From Clavelina lepadiformis (lineage: Eukaryota > Chordata > Ascidiacea > Aplousobranchia > Clavelinidae), in assembly GCF_947623445.1 (NCBI RefSeq), contig NC_135244.1, forward strand, positions 18,724,860-18,788,859: 64,000 bases of DNA. The letters run 5' to 3'. A model generated the notes under the pieces. The model worked only from the letters and a program-made list of their open reading frames with translations. It was not told the origin of the DNA and did not search any database. This document shows positions 13,938-29,400 of this stretch, in pieces. The translations under genes were made by a program, and so were the position numbers. Every line of letters starts with the position of its first letter. Position 1 is the stretch's first letter.

Positions 13938-14695
13938 ATGACTTGGGAAATTATCGAACTTTTGGAAGCACCGTCTCTTTGATGTTAATACTGATGAGTA
14001 TTTTGCTTGTCCAGTTGGATTGCACAACGTCAAGGTGTTCCCGTTGTGGTTGTTGTGCGAAGGTGACGGTGTGGCAAGCTGCAACACTTGGTCTTTTTTC
14101 AACTACATTTTTGTGGTATTTATCGTAATGTATTTGTAGCGCAGCTTTATATCATCACACTGGTTTTGTTAGAATTTCTTCCAGGATGCTCTCTGAGCAT
14201 TCCATCGTGTAGAGAAGATGTTTTTAGTTTGACCTATTGGTTGCTGTTGGTCATGACCGAGTGCGTTACATAGTTGACTAAAGTTTATACAGATACAAGA
14301 TTAAAACTTGCGTTCTTCTGGCTATAGCAAATCGGTATCATCTACAACGTGAAAGCTTCCGCAGCCAGAGTTTTGATATTATTACTCTCGTCATTGACTC
14401 ACCACTTGGGAGAGTGTTCATTTTATTGGTATCGCAATTCATTTTAATTTCACTAAAGACTACATTTTATCAAAATATATAAAGTACTGACTGATACTGA
14501 CATAACTGAAATCGAAATTAAACTGAAGTAATCGAAAGAAGTGATAAGTCGGAAAGCAGGTACATTTAAATAAAAAAGGGCACACTATTAAATCGAATAG
14601 GAAATTGCGTTTATGAAAGAAGTACTAGTACCGTTGTACGGTAGATAAACTGTAAAAAACGCAGAAACACCTAGGATTGATCTTTCACTTTAATC

Positions 14696-14787
14696 TCGGT
14701 CAGTTCAATCGCTGCCATTTCAACCTGCTGTTAACTCAACCCAGGTCAATTCAACCCAAACCAATTCAACAGCGGTGAATTCAATCC
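14696..14787. repeat. Degenerate 15-bp tandem repeat (TTCAAC family)
   Basis: Six copies of a core TTCAA(C/T) or CTCAAC start at 14704, 14719, 14735, 14750, 14765 and 14780, so spacing is 15 bp with one step of 16. The surrounding bases follow a loose consensus GGTCAATTCAACCC. This is a small, decayed minisatellite in non-coding DNA. Confidence 0.7.
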
Positions 14788-17700
14788 CGGGGTGTTTTTC
14801 GAAGCATATTCAATCAATCCAAGCTGTAATGAACACGTAGCCTGATAACACGTAAGTCTGTCTAATCTCATTGGTTCAGTGTTTGTCTTACAAGTTAGTA
14901 TTTGCATGACTTAAACTTGATGGTAATTCATCATGAACCGAACCTCGGTTATCGACCGAACCTTGTTACACATGTTTTATTTTTATATTATTATAGGCCT
15001 ATCGTGTTGTCCAAATGCGTATCATTAACACCAGCCGCATTATTTCGAGCTCAGCACTTTAACCCTTCGATTACCAAGCCGAACAACAAGACTATCACCT
15101 CTAATATTTTAAAAATCAGCGTAAAAATTTATTGAATTATTCCAATTTAGATTAACAGCAAAGTTTCAAATTGGTGTCGTTAGTTTGTACGGGCGCCATG
15201 ACAGCTAAGAGACCAAAAACGAAACTCAGTAATAATACGTTTTAAAGCGTATAACTTAATGCTGGGAAAGAATTAAATCATATTGGTTTAACTAAAAAAT
15301 TAAAGAACGTGGATACGTGGTGCTATTCCCCCAACTTGCCTTATTTTAGAGCCCTTGGTCTATAAAAGCTTATTTAGTATAGCTTATAAGTGTTCAGCCT
15401 TGGTTTGTTTATGTTTGGCCATTTGATTTTATATATGCCCTTAGGCTAACTTAGTGGAGTAGTAACGATAATCGTTTATATTTTTGAACACTAATGACTC
15501 GGAAGCTGAAATACGCACAATTATCGTGTAATAAAACAATGTAGACTAACAAGAAACATACTGAGCTGAAAGTAGCGTGCTATTTTTTTAAGTTGTGACA
15601 GTGGCAGGCCCCATACTGGGGCTTGTTTGTCTATTTTATTAATAACGGTAGCCTACCTCTAAGATTTCTTATTGAAAATAATGCACGATTATATTTAACT
15701 TCCCGTTTCTTTAGCCAGATTAATGGCACCGCAACAGCGCCCTCAGGTGCACAAAAAGCTTTGCAATGATTGTGATAATTTAAGATAACATACATCAAAG
15801 TTTCGATAAACATGATTTATATAAATATAAATATGCTTACTGTAAGGTAGCCGATACACATAGCTCATGGAAACTGATTACAAAATACTATGTTACAATA
15901 GCATAATTAAATGAAATAAATTCTGCGAAGAAGTAGTTACAAGACGCTCTTCAAACTAGAATATGTAAAACGGAAAATGAGGAAGTATCCACTGAAATTT
16001 AATATGCTGATTTGTTTAGGATTACGTTCTAGAATTTTTTAGGCCGCTCCTCAGAACGTGAAAACGGCAAGTGACGCTTAATATTTTTTAATGAAGTAAT
16101 GTTGAACCATAGATTCTACATTACCACAAGGAACTTTGTCAATCACTATTCTATGTTATTGTAGTAGTTATTAGAAAGGTCCGATAATCTATATTTAATC
16201 CAAAAATTGTGATATTTTTATTTTAAATAGTTTTAGTTAAATTATGTGCATTAAAAAGTTGAATTGTTTAGAAGTTATAAAATATGTTTTAATAATATGA
16301 AAGTTTATCTTTGCTTTTGAATAATATGATATAACAACCACGATCGAGGCCAGTGACAAAATGTTAGGATAGGTCTTTTCGTGCGTCTAAGCAAAGAAAA
16401 TGGTAGGTTTTTCAACAAATGTTTTTATCGACAGACATCTAGCAGTTAGAATTTGATCGTTTGCTACGGATGCGTTAAATCGATTTTATAGGCGTTATGT
16501 AATGTCAAGATGTACTTACGGCGCATTTTAGGTATTAATTTTTAGAATATGCTTGTCAGACTCTGAGATACCGGTTATAACATTTTATAGCCTGGTAGTC
16601 CATGGCTCCAAGCTTAAATGTTTTAACACCGCATATCATGTTCACTTTATTGTTTTGTTAAGTTGGTAATGTATCCCTTGGCCTTTTTGCGTTCCCACTG
16701 GTACACTAGGTTAGTCAACGGTATACCGCAATTTCAAAAAGCCAGCGATTGCCGGTTGTGGCCCATCATAAATACTACGCGTAAAACAACTAGCCTAGAA
16801 TATTCAAGATTACTGTAGCATATGTTTTGTTTACCCTCAAAATATTCCCAGGCAACCGTAGTGAAAAGTATACCACACCCTAGTACTAGCAGTTCTTTCT
16901 CCACGCTCACGTCCATTAATAATAAAAAAACAACACAAAGCTTTTTGTTTAAACGCCAAATTCTAATAAACAAAGCAACCCTTAGGCTTTTATGCACAAC
17001 GTCATCCTAAAATTTGTGATCGAATTGAAAACTACCAGAGCCAAAAACCTAGGTCTAATTTCCAATCATATTAAGCAATTCTATTCGACTTACCTGGTCA
17101 ACCGGCCCACCTTAAAAAATTGACTGTTTTCCGCAAGAAATTGAATGAAGTATTAATTATAAATTAGCATAAAGGTGTACAATTTGAACCTGCACTTTGA
17201 AAAACTGCTTGTGTGTGCCACATTTTTCGCTATGAACTGCTTGCTCAGTAAAGTTGAGATATGATAATGTTTTCAGAATAGAATGAAATGCTTGCCACAA
17301 TGGTCTGTTATTCCCAGTTGTTCAATGTATTGCCAGTCACTTTAGGCATTTTATACTGCTAAAGATTGGAATATTTTTAACTTGTGCCCTCCTGTCCAAA
17401 ACTTACAAAGTTTTAGTCTTTGTTGTTATTATAACCGCATAATATTACCATAATAACGTATTGTATGCTTTGTTTGTATTCTGATACTAAAACTAGTGTA
17501 CCAAACCACAATAAATTGTAGATTGGTTTTGACAAGGGAAAGTAAGAGGCCCAAATATCGGAATGAAGACAATTTCAAAAACTTCTATGTTTGGCTTTTT
17601 ATACTGTATCAAACAAGGCAAGAGTATATAGAATAGAGCAGGCCTGCACAACTCAAAATGGTACACGGGCCGGAACAAGTAAAACTATTTTTCGCACCCC

Positions 17701-18014
17701 GCATACTTACTTTGATGTAACGTGTATACAATGTGATATACGTTTACAGTCACTTCAACTATTATACGCATGACTAAACTATGCGCATTGTGCAGAGACA
17801 ATACAACAAAGGTTAGATTGTTTTCGCTAATTATTTCAGCAGTAATGTGAGACCGTGCAACACACAAGCAAGTCCGCACTAATTTAAAATCGAAGTAATA
17901 AACTAAAAACTGTTATTATATTTTGGGCCGCAGTAAACAAGCCGTATGTTGCGCAGGCCTGGCATAGTTTCTTAATCTTTTGATATTTATGCTCAACACT
18001 TGCTATTATTTTAG

Positions 18015-19305
18015 ACGAAGGGAACATCCAGTTTTGGAAAGAAGCATAACAAGACACATACTCTGTGTCGGCGAACCGGCAGGTCGCATTACCACATCCA
18101 AAAAAAGCAATCTGCTAAGATTGGCCAATGTAAGTTTTTTTATTTGTTACATGTTATAATTTGAAAGTCACAGTAAAAGGTGCTGCATCAAAGTTTGCTT
18201 AATGGTATTTGTAGAGCTAAGTTATGCCCTTTGAAAGGTGGTACACAAAACAGTTAACAGTAATGTCTAAAAGCTAATCCCAGAGCGAACTTAAGTTACA
18301 GCGTATGATGAACAAAGCCTTGTGGTTTTTGTATATTGATTGCTTAAATATTTTGATAAACAAAACAAGAATTTAGCAGTTTTAGAATTACTCTAGAGTC
18401 TAGACTATTATTTTATATTCTTTACTGCTGCTCAATCCATTTTTATGTGTAAACTTTTCAATGAGACATTTTAGTTTGGTTATTGTGTTCTGCTGATCCA
18501 CTATAACTAATTTGTGACTTGCGGTTTTATAAACTTTGTCAAGCAAAATTTAACAATGTTGTCACCATACCAGGCAATCATATAGTGTACATTTCATATT
18601 GCAAAGCACTTCTTACAATGAACTGAATTAATGTTTGTTTATATGGTTAATATAACCGAGTTCCCCTTGCAACTAAACCGTTATTCTGTAACAAGAAGGT
18701 TGCTGTGCACTTCATCTATTTGCAGTCTTTGTCAAATAATAGCCAAGTAGTGATTGACGAAAACATGCCTTATTGTACAGGGCTGGTGGTGCAATCTATT
18801 AGTGATATTAAACACTTCAATATTTCTAATTTTGCCCTTAAACAGTTAACTGGTCACGTAAAGCGAAGAGACGACGCACTACTGGAACTGGAAGGATGAG
18901 ACATTTGAAGCTTGTTAATAGGCGCTTTAGGTGAGTTGCCATGTTTTTGCTTTTGTTTATATAACTGAAAGAACTGGATGATGATAGTTGTTGTAAGATA
19001 CATTTTCACGTTTCCACATCCTGTAAGGTACTCGATATCTTTAGCTTTGAAGCTACCTTTTTAGGACTGGATTTAAACTTTTTAATTTAAAAAAGCAAAT
19101 GCTTGATAAATTCTGATTTTAGTTCTAGAATAATGAAGCACAGTATTTATTTAATAATGTCAATTACATCTTTTAATGACATTAGAAGACATGGAAATTA
19201 AATTGACTTCTGGTGTGTTGTAAAATCAATTGTTTTTATAGGAATGGCTTCAGAGAAGGTCAGACGCCCAAGCCAAGACAGAGTAAGTCTCAGACCAAGG
19301 CTTAA
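18015..19305 (+). CDS. RPL37: Ribosomal protein L37 (eL37)-like gene, zinc finger lost; possible pseudogene
   Basis: Three exons encode an eL37 homologue: 18015-18129, 18846-18930 and 19242-19305. The first begins [18 protein letters not shown] right after an acceptor, matching the known RPL37 intron immediately after the start ATG; the ATG exon was not found. The second reads [20 protein letters not shown], the third [13 protein letters not shown]. Phases match, giving 88 residues against about 97 normally. Normal eL37 has four zinc-binding cysteines; here Cys19 remains but positions 22, 34 and 37 are Thr, Ser and Ile. The usual YPAKRKRK-type segment after the finger is also absent at the first exon junction. 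Splice sites and frame are intact, so it is either a diverged paralogue or a young non-processed pseudogene. Confidence 0.85.
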
Positions 19306-19331
19306 TCCTCAAGTTGTTTGGCTCCTGCATT

Positions 19332-19337
19332 AATAAA
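19332..19337 (+). terminator. Polyadenylation signal AATAAA of the RPL37-like gene
   Basis: AATAAA lies 27 bases after the TAA stop of the RPL37-like gene. A short 3' UTR like this is typical of ribosomal protein genes. Confidence 0.6.
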
Positions 19338-19451
19338 AACATGTTAAGTCATCTGGATTGTATTTTTTTAAAAGGAACAGGTTTGCAGAAACAAGATGTT
19401 AAGCCCCAAATGGTGGCATTGTTTTTTTCAACTAACAAGTTCCCTATGAAT

Positions 19452-19618
19452 GAATGAACCTGCCCCCGAAATTAACCTATCTCACTTCGTAAAGGCAGAT
19501 TGTGGTCCCCAGCAACACATCAATAACCGCTCACCACTCACGCATGTCGGCATGTTGCTGGGAACCAGAATCTGCCTTTACGAAGTGAGATAGGTTAATT
19601 TCGGGGGTAGGTTTATTC
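19452..19618. mobile_element. Foldback (MITE-like) element with 66-bp arms
   Basis: The arm at 19452-19517 is the reverse complement of 19553-19618 with only a few mismatches, and the two are separated by a 35-base loop. The core of the arm contains TATCTCACTTCGTAAAGG. High arm identity suggests recent origin. It has no coding capacity, and I could not identify a convincing target-site duplication, so the transposon family is undetermined. It lies about 120 bp past the polyadenylation signal of the RPL37-like gene. Confidence 0.85.
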
Positions 19619-21560
19619 TCAGTTGACAACCATGGTCATCGATAAGGAGATAGATACGATTTTGAAGTAGAAAATTTAAATTAATTCATGGAACTTTCGA
19701 AGCATTTATGGTTTGAAAATATTTGGTCTAGCAGGTAGTTATTAGAGATTTATAATTACATTTTTTAGTGGGCCTTAGCACGAAAACTCGTTACGCCTAC
19801 ATAAACAAGACTAAAAAAGTTATAATAAATTTTTCTTAACATTATCATTTGCACTCAGTTCTAAAAAGGAGAGGGTTGTTATGAAAAGTGCAGCTAATTT
19901 ACGAAATTTTCAAACCAACCAATTTTAACAGAAATGACGCCATCATACTCCAATAAAACTTTTTAACCTCACTTCAAAATTACTGCACCAATCAGTTTAA
20001 ATTTTCTGTGACATCCAAAATCAACCGCAATAAAAATGTACCCGGCTCTGAGTAAGAAATACGAGGAACGGCCCTTACTTGCTGCTGGCAGCCTACCTTA
20101 CAATCTAAAAACGCTATGATCAGCAAAAGTGGTGTTCAATTTAACTTCCGATAAATAACAATACAAAACCAAAAACACATGACTGGTAGCACTTCAGCTA
20201 TGAAGGAGTCGCTGAAATGTTTAAGGTTCCAGCTACGCATCCAAGCCCCACCCCTGTTTGCAATATTTATAAAAAGGCCGCTATTTCTTGGCAACATACC
20301 ACCCTACGTCACTTTTGAAACTTACTTTTTACGGTTTTAAGTTGTTACCGCTTTGGTAGATATGTTTCAGTTGGACGTCATTCTAAAGATGAAGAAAGAT
20401 AAATATCAAAGCACGATTTAACATGCGCTGTGACGAATCGGTTATCTGACGCATCGAAAATATGCGCCAAACTCCATAAAGTTATAGCAAAAAATTTTCA
20501 GACTAGAGTGAATGCCAAATCGAGTTAAAGACCAACTGAAAATTGGTGAAGAACTTATTAAATATTGAATCTTGGTTAAATTTCTGCAAAACATTCAATA
20601 AAAAGGTACAATACAATATAAGTATGTTTGTTGTGGAAAACCTGCCTGATGGTACATCATTAAGGATGGTGTTACATCATTAAACAAAGTTCTTAATTTA
20701 AAAGGTTTGCTGAACAGTTGCGACGGTCTCACGGCTGTCTCGGAGATCCAGGATCAGACCGTTTGACTGCTCGTGTAGCTACAGCTTAAACATTGTGTTA
20801 CTTGATTAAAAATACTGTGCTTATTCAAACACTGTGCTACTTGGTATGTTTTACTTGCAAACAGTTACGAGAAATGCTAAGTGCCACTTTTTCGTAAACG
20901 GAGCAACCGATAATGGCATCTGGAAAAAGATTACACTAAAATGTAAAATATTGACAAGCTATATTATTATTTATTTTAATGACGGTTGATTCCACTCTTT
21001 TCTAATTGGACAGTTAAAATACGCCTCTAGTTTCATTGACGCTTTGCGCAACTTGTCAAGAAATACGCAACAAAATGCTTTTTAGTATTCGATATGTTTT
21101 GAGACATTTGCTTTTTATTAAAGCAATAACTCCACGTTACATCATGCAAAATTTGCTTATAAACAGTTGAACAAAAAAAATTATATTTGATGTTAAAGCG
21201 TCTGTTTGAACCAAGCCCAGTAAAAAAACGGTATTTGCAAACAAAATTCATCATTTACGGCTGTCAAAATTGCGGTGAAGCATTTTCTTACTCGCATAAT
21301 TTATATCTTACTCAAGATGAAAAACCTCTGAGAACTCTGGTTTGTCCATTTGCAGCAATTGTTAAAAAATTTCTTCGACAAGGTACAGTAATTGTTCGGG
21401 TTACAAAGGTGGCCACTGCGTTTGATGAGTGCTTGTCTTTTTTAGGGTTGCGACAAAGAGTTTGCTTAGCTGAGAAGAAAGAAAAAGGTTGGTAACAATA
21501 TCTATAACAACCACATAGAGAATCGCCACATTTCTCTTTGGCTAATAGCGGAGCTCAACG
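19619..21560. other. Intergenic region before the esterase gene
   Basis: About 1.9 kb of AT-rich sequence between the foldback repeat and the esterase start. A 102-codon plus-strand open frame ends at 21495, but it resembles nothing I know and does not join the esterase. No clear TATA box was seen immediately upstream of 21561. Confidence 0.5.
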
Positions 21561-25231
<3,671 letters not shown>

Positions 25232-26418
25232 AGATGTCTATACGTCTGCCAAATATGCTTCTATAACACCATGAAAATGTGAATCACAAAAATTCCTTAA
25301 TCATTTATTTGACCATGTTAGACCAGTTTGCAACGGAAAATGTGCTTCTTATCAAGTACTGCTAATAGTTGTAAGAAATCTTGATAACACGTCATTTAAA
25401 GCTCTATCAAGTGTAATAATAAACGACAATTCCATCAATCACTGCATATTTTCTGAAAATATGTTGTTCAATGTTCAGTACATTTGTAAGAAGGTGGACA
25501 GAAATAAACCTGAAACTTTGGAAATCGACTCGAAATCGAAAAATCGACCTCTTTTTACCGTTAAATCTAACTTCAAACTTGGTGAGCGTGTCTTCGACGT
25601 TGATAGAATAAGAATAGTAAGAATAGTTGGCGGATGATTAAAAAACTGGGAATAGCGTCTGCATCGGTAGGTTGTCACAGTCAAGATCCAGATCTTTTTT
25701 CTTCAAAAGGCAACGAGGCGCAATCGTTGATAGACTTTGGTGGCGTCATAATTAGGTGTAGTTTAGTGTCATGGTGAATGGTGAATCATGGTGAATAGTG
25801 AATCATGGTGAATAGTGTCATGTTGCAAACCAGAGCTTGGAATTTCCAGTAACCAAAGCAGTTAAAATGTTCTTCTTCTAAGCTCACAGAACATGTGTGA
25901 TTGGCAAAATCAGATGATTTTATTCACAGCCACAAAGAAGTCAAACAACAGAAAAACTAAAACGACACTGACACAAAACGATTAATCATAACAAGGAACC
26001 AACACGCGGCCACTTATGGTTATTGATTCACAAAGAAACTGATTCATTTTAAAATGGCACGAAAGCATAAACAATCCTAAAATACAACGACAGTTTTAGC
26101 AGATAAAGCAATGGTGTAATCCATAGCAATACACCTTATGCATATAAAATCATGGGGACGGAAATTAATTGGAGAATCAAACATTTCAACATAGAAAACG
26201 CACATAAACGAAACTTGAAACGAGACGAAATATTTTCCGGAAAAGCAAGACATGCAATTAGGAACAAAAAACTCTAAATCAAAATTATTTCTACTTCAAA
26301 ACAAGAGAAACGTCTTTGCCTTGCCCAATTTTTTCTGATGTTTATGTGGCAAGGTGTCAGCGTGCGAATTGCGCGTTCGTTTGAAAAATGCCACTTCGCC
26401 ACGCCACGCTTTCAGCGT
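25232..26418. other. Convergent intergenic region (esterase/apolipophorin 3' ends)
   Basis: The plus-strand esterase stop and the minus-strand apolipophorin stop face each other across 1.2 kb holding both 3' UTRs. Apart from the tandem repeat at 25766 I see nothing structured. Confidence 0.6.
25766..25822. repeat. Short tandem repeat, 17-bp unit
   Basis: The unit GAATCATGGTGAATAGT occurs twice in exact tandem, flanked by partial copies built from GTGAAT and TCATG. It lies in the esterase 3' flank. Confidence 0.7.
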
Positions 26419-29400
26419 TTAGGGTGTGCATACGGAAGACGGCACTCCGGCGTCGTTCATCTTGCAAGAGCAGATCATGTCAGTGCGAGATCTAGCTCTT
26501 TGTACGATGTACTCACTCAGCTTCAAGTCGAAGGCAGGCTTGGACTAAAAAAAAATCAAACATCATTTAAGTTAACACCGCGCAGACTTTGAAGTAAGCA
26601 GTCCAGCTCAACTACTGGAGGAAAAGAGCCAGTTACTCATAACACTCGCTTTCAGCACTTACAAGGAGATTAGCGTCCCAGACTGATCCACCGGTATCTG
26701 TTGCAAGTCGTACACAAACGTCACTCTTGCTTTGTTTGATAGATGAACTACTGGCATCTGCCGCACTTGAGAAGGTAGTTGTGTCATCAAACCCGTATAT
26801 CTGTAACATTGAGACATGTGTTTTTGCTATGACGCTATGACGTTTTTTGTAAACTACAAGTTTGTTTTAGCAACAAGATAAACCAAATTGATTCCAATGG
26901 ATAATTTACCGTCTTGGACCGGCTTCCTGCAGAAATGCTTTCTGGTTGCATGTGGTGGAAGAGGACGCCCTGTTTGCGCAGTTTCCATTCAACATCGCTG
27001 TACGACATCTGCTCAAAGCGATGAACATGTTTAATATCATGATTACGCAACTGCAGACACTTAATTTTTGGATAATTTAAAATACAAAGTTTCTAACCTT
27101 TGAGTCTGTGTCGCAACCGCCGCAAGGGATAAGAATAATAACAGGTTTGGCGCCGGCGCGGAATGGTAATTGAGATGCATAGCTTATGGCGGACAAGGAA
27201 TCGGCATGTGCCGCCTCCAGATTCACAGACATCTTCTTCAGCATTTTAACCACATTATTCTGGATATCAGAATTTAACAAACCAACTTTAATTGCTCGTT
27301 CTGAAACTCACCAATACTACTGAAATCAGCATAATAACGCAGCGCACACTACAACAAATACGACGCAAGCCACAAACCTTTTTTTTGGTAAACGCTTGGC
27401 TTCTAAAAGTATGTGAGTGGGGGTCCGCAAAAGCGGAGGCGCCACCGTAACCGACAACGTGGAAGCGGTTTTTGCGGATGCGTGCTCGAGATAGGGAACT
27501 TCCGAGTTGCTTCATGAACTTACGAATCGGTTTGATCAATTTCCCTTGACTAGCACATAAACAACAACACGTTTGTCATCTTAACAAATAATAAGACAAG
27601 CTCTTGTAATACAGCTTATACTGTTATAGTCTGAATTAAGTGGTTTAACATCATTTTATAACAACCTCCAGCATTGGCCTTGTTCCACAACAAAGACAAC
27701 GTCCAATCCTGCAACGGCCATGTTTCGGCTGGCTGAGGCGTCGTACATTTCTCCGTTGGTATCTGAGCAGACGACGCAGTGATCTGGCATGGGAAGTGGT
27801 GCTCCAGCCAGTTTGCATCTGTGAGCGTAAGCGGACACGGCGGTACAGCTCTTTTTCTGTAGATAATCAGAACTTGTATATATATATAATCAGAAAGTTT
27901 ATAAATTGAAAATGCATACAGTGCTAATTTCAGAAATATCGGGTGCTTTATAACAAAAATTTCAACGGAATTTCAACCAACACTTACGTCGTCATCTGCA
28001 TCACATGTATCGTCGCGGCACATTTCCATGAATGCTTCTGGGTGGATAATGGGGAAGCATGCACGTAGGGGAGAGCTGAGATCTTCAAATAAGGAAGAAC
28101 AGATTCGCGAAATCCTGTTACTGTCGCACGGTCTGTATGTGTTGTTGGTTGTGCATAGAGTATCAGATACCTGGGAAAAGAAAAGGATGTATGAAAGTTT
28201 GCGGTATACTGTAATGTCTTCTATCACTTTTAATAACTTTGTGTTTAATATAACTAAGCATAAAACATTTCCAAAAAAACAAAACTTGTTTCTTACCTCC
28301 CAAGACGCGGCAAAAGCCTGAGCATCGTCAAGCTTATCGTGCGATGGTCCAGTGAAGTCGTCCATTGGCTCGTTGTTGTAAATACCAGCGAGACCGGCAG
28401 TGGAGCCGAAGTAAAATGGCGAGATGTCGACGCTGCATAAATCCTTATTGAAGTCGCAAGCTACGTCAATGTCACCTTTGACGTCTCGTACGTGAACCTC
28501 AGTGCCTTCCAACATTACCGACAACTGCAAAGGAACAATTATGATGTGAAAAGTTCGGGCGTAATCAACCACACACCTTTTATAAAACCCGTAATATGAA
28601 TTTAAAGTTATAAGTTTTTTTTCAAGTAAGCTTACCTCGTCCAATTGTTTCGGGAGCTGGGTCACTCTGCCATTAACCTGAACTTTGTAATCGCTAAAGA
28701 CGTTCACTTTTTGGCTGCCGACAATCACTTCGATGGAGTTCAGGGCAGTTCTAGCGGATGGGTCGACGTACGAAACGGCAACAGTGAAGTTGTTGTCACG
28801 CATGTCGGAAACCAAGACGTGGCTTGTGTCGCAGCCGCTAGAGAAGTGGTAGTGGCGTTTGTCAAAGGTGCTGAAGTGACGGAAACCAGACATGAAAGCA
28901 TGGCCCTGTTGATATTAAAGGTTATAGATAATCACACAACGATACAAAAGATTCCAAAAATACAAGGAAATAACCCTATACCTTAAATGGTGGAAGACGT
29001 TCATCTGCCGGAAGATAGAGCAACGATCTGGCCTTGTAATATTCGTCAGCGTAGGAGTAGACGACACTGACGGCGTCATCAATCTTGATTGCCAGAGCAC
29101 TCTGAGCCAACCATTTCTTGATATCGTCGAGTGTCGGCAATGGCTCCAAGTGATCAACCTGTTAATGCAATTAATAAACAGTTAAATAAAACGTATTGTT
29201 TTCTACACGACAACGTATTTAGGTATAACTTACGTCGAACTGAAGCGGGATGTTGAAGATCACTTCAGTATCAGTAACTACAAGCAATTCAGAAAGTGGG
29301 CCTCTTACAAGGGAAAGACAGATGTCTCCGTTTTTCATCAGGTAAGCCGCTGTTTTTTGGGTTGCTTCTTTGACCAGCTCAATGAAAAGTTCTTCGGCAT

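Larger units (their letters stand above)
10240..18014. other. Long stretch with no supportable gene
   Basis: About 7.8 kb of AT-rich sequence between the orphan exon and the RPL37-like gene. I saw only short open frames with no recognisable similarity. It should contain the missing first exon of CDC14 and the ATG exon of the RPL37-like gene, but neither could be fixed. Small structures (a palindrome at 13920 and a 15-bp tandem repeat at 14696) are listed separately. Confidence 0.5.

Noticed and set aside
13746..14128. Overlapping open frames on both strands (118 and 74 codons)
   Set aside because: Low-complexity composition, no similarity I recognise, and no clear splice signals. A 3' part rich in aromatic and hydrophobic residues looks like translated AT-rich DNA.
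18705..18899. 64-codon plus-strand open frame overlapping an RPL37 exon
   Set aside because: The RPL37 frame in this interval is a different one, confirmed by matching residues NWSRKAKRR and by splice phase. This frame is a shadow.
18931..19241. Possible box C/D snoRNA in an RPL37 intron (ATGATGA near 18977)
   Set aside because: The nearest downstream CTGA is about 140 bases away and no terminal stem is visible.
21187..21495. 102-codon plus-strand open frame just before the esterase
   Set aside because: No recognisable domain, no joining splice sites, and an overlapping open frame on the other strand. Treated as chance.
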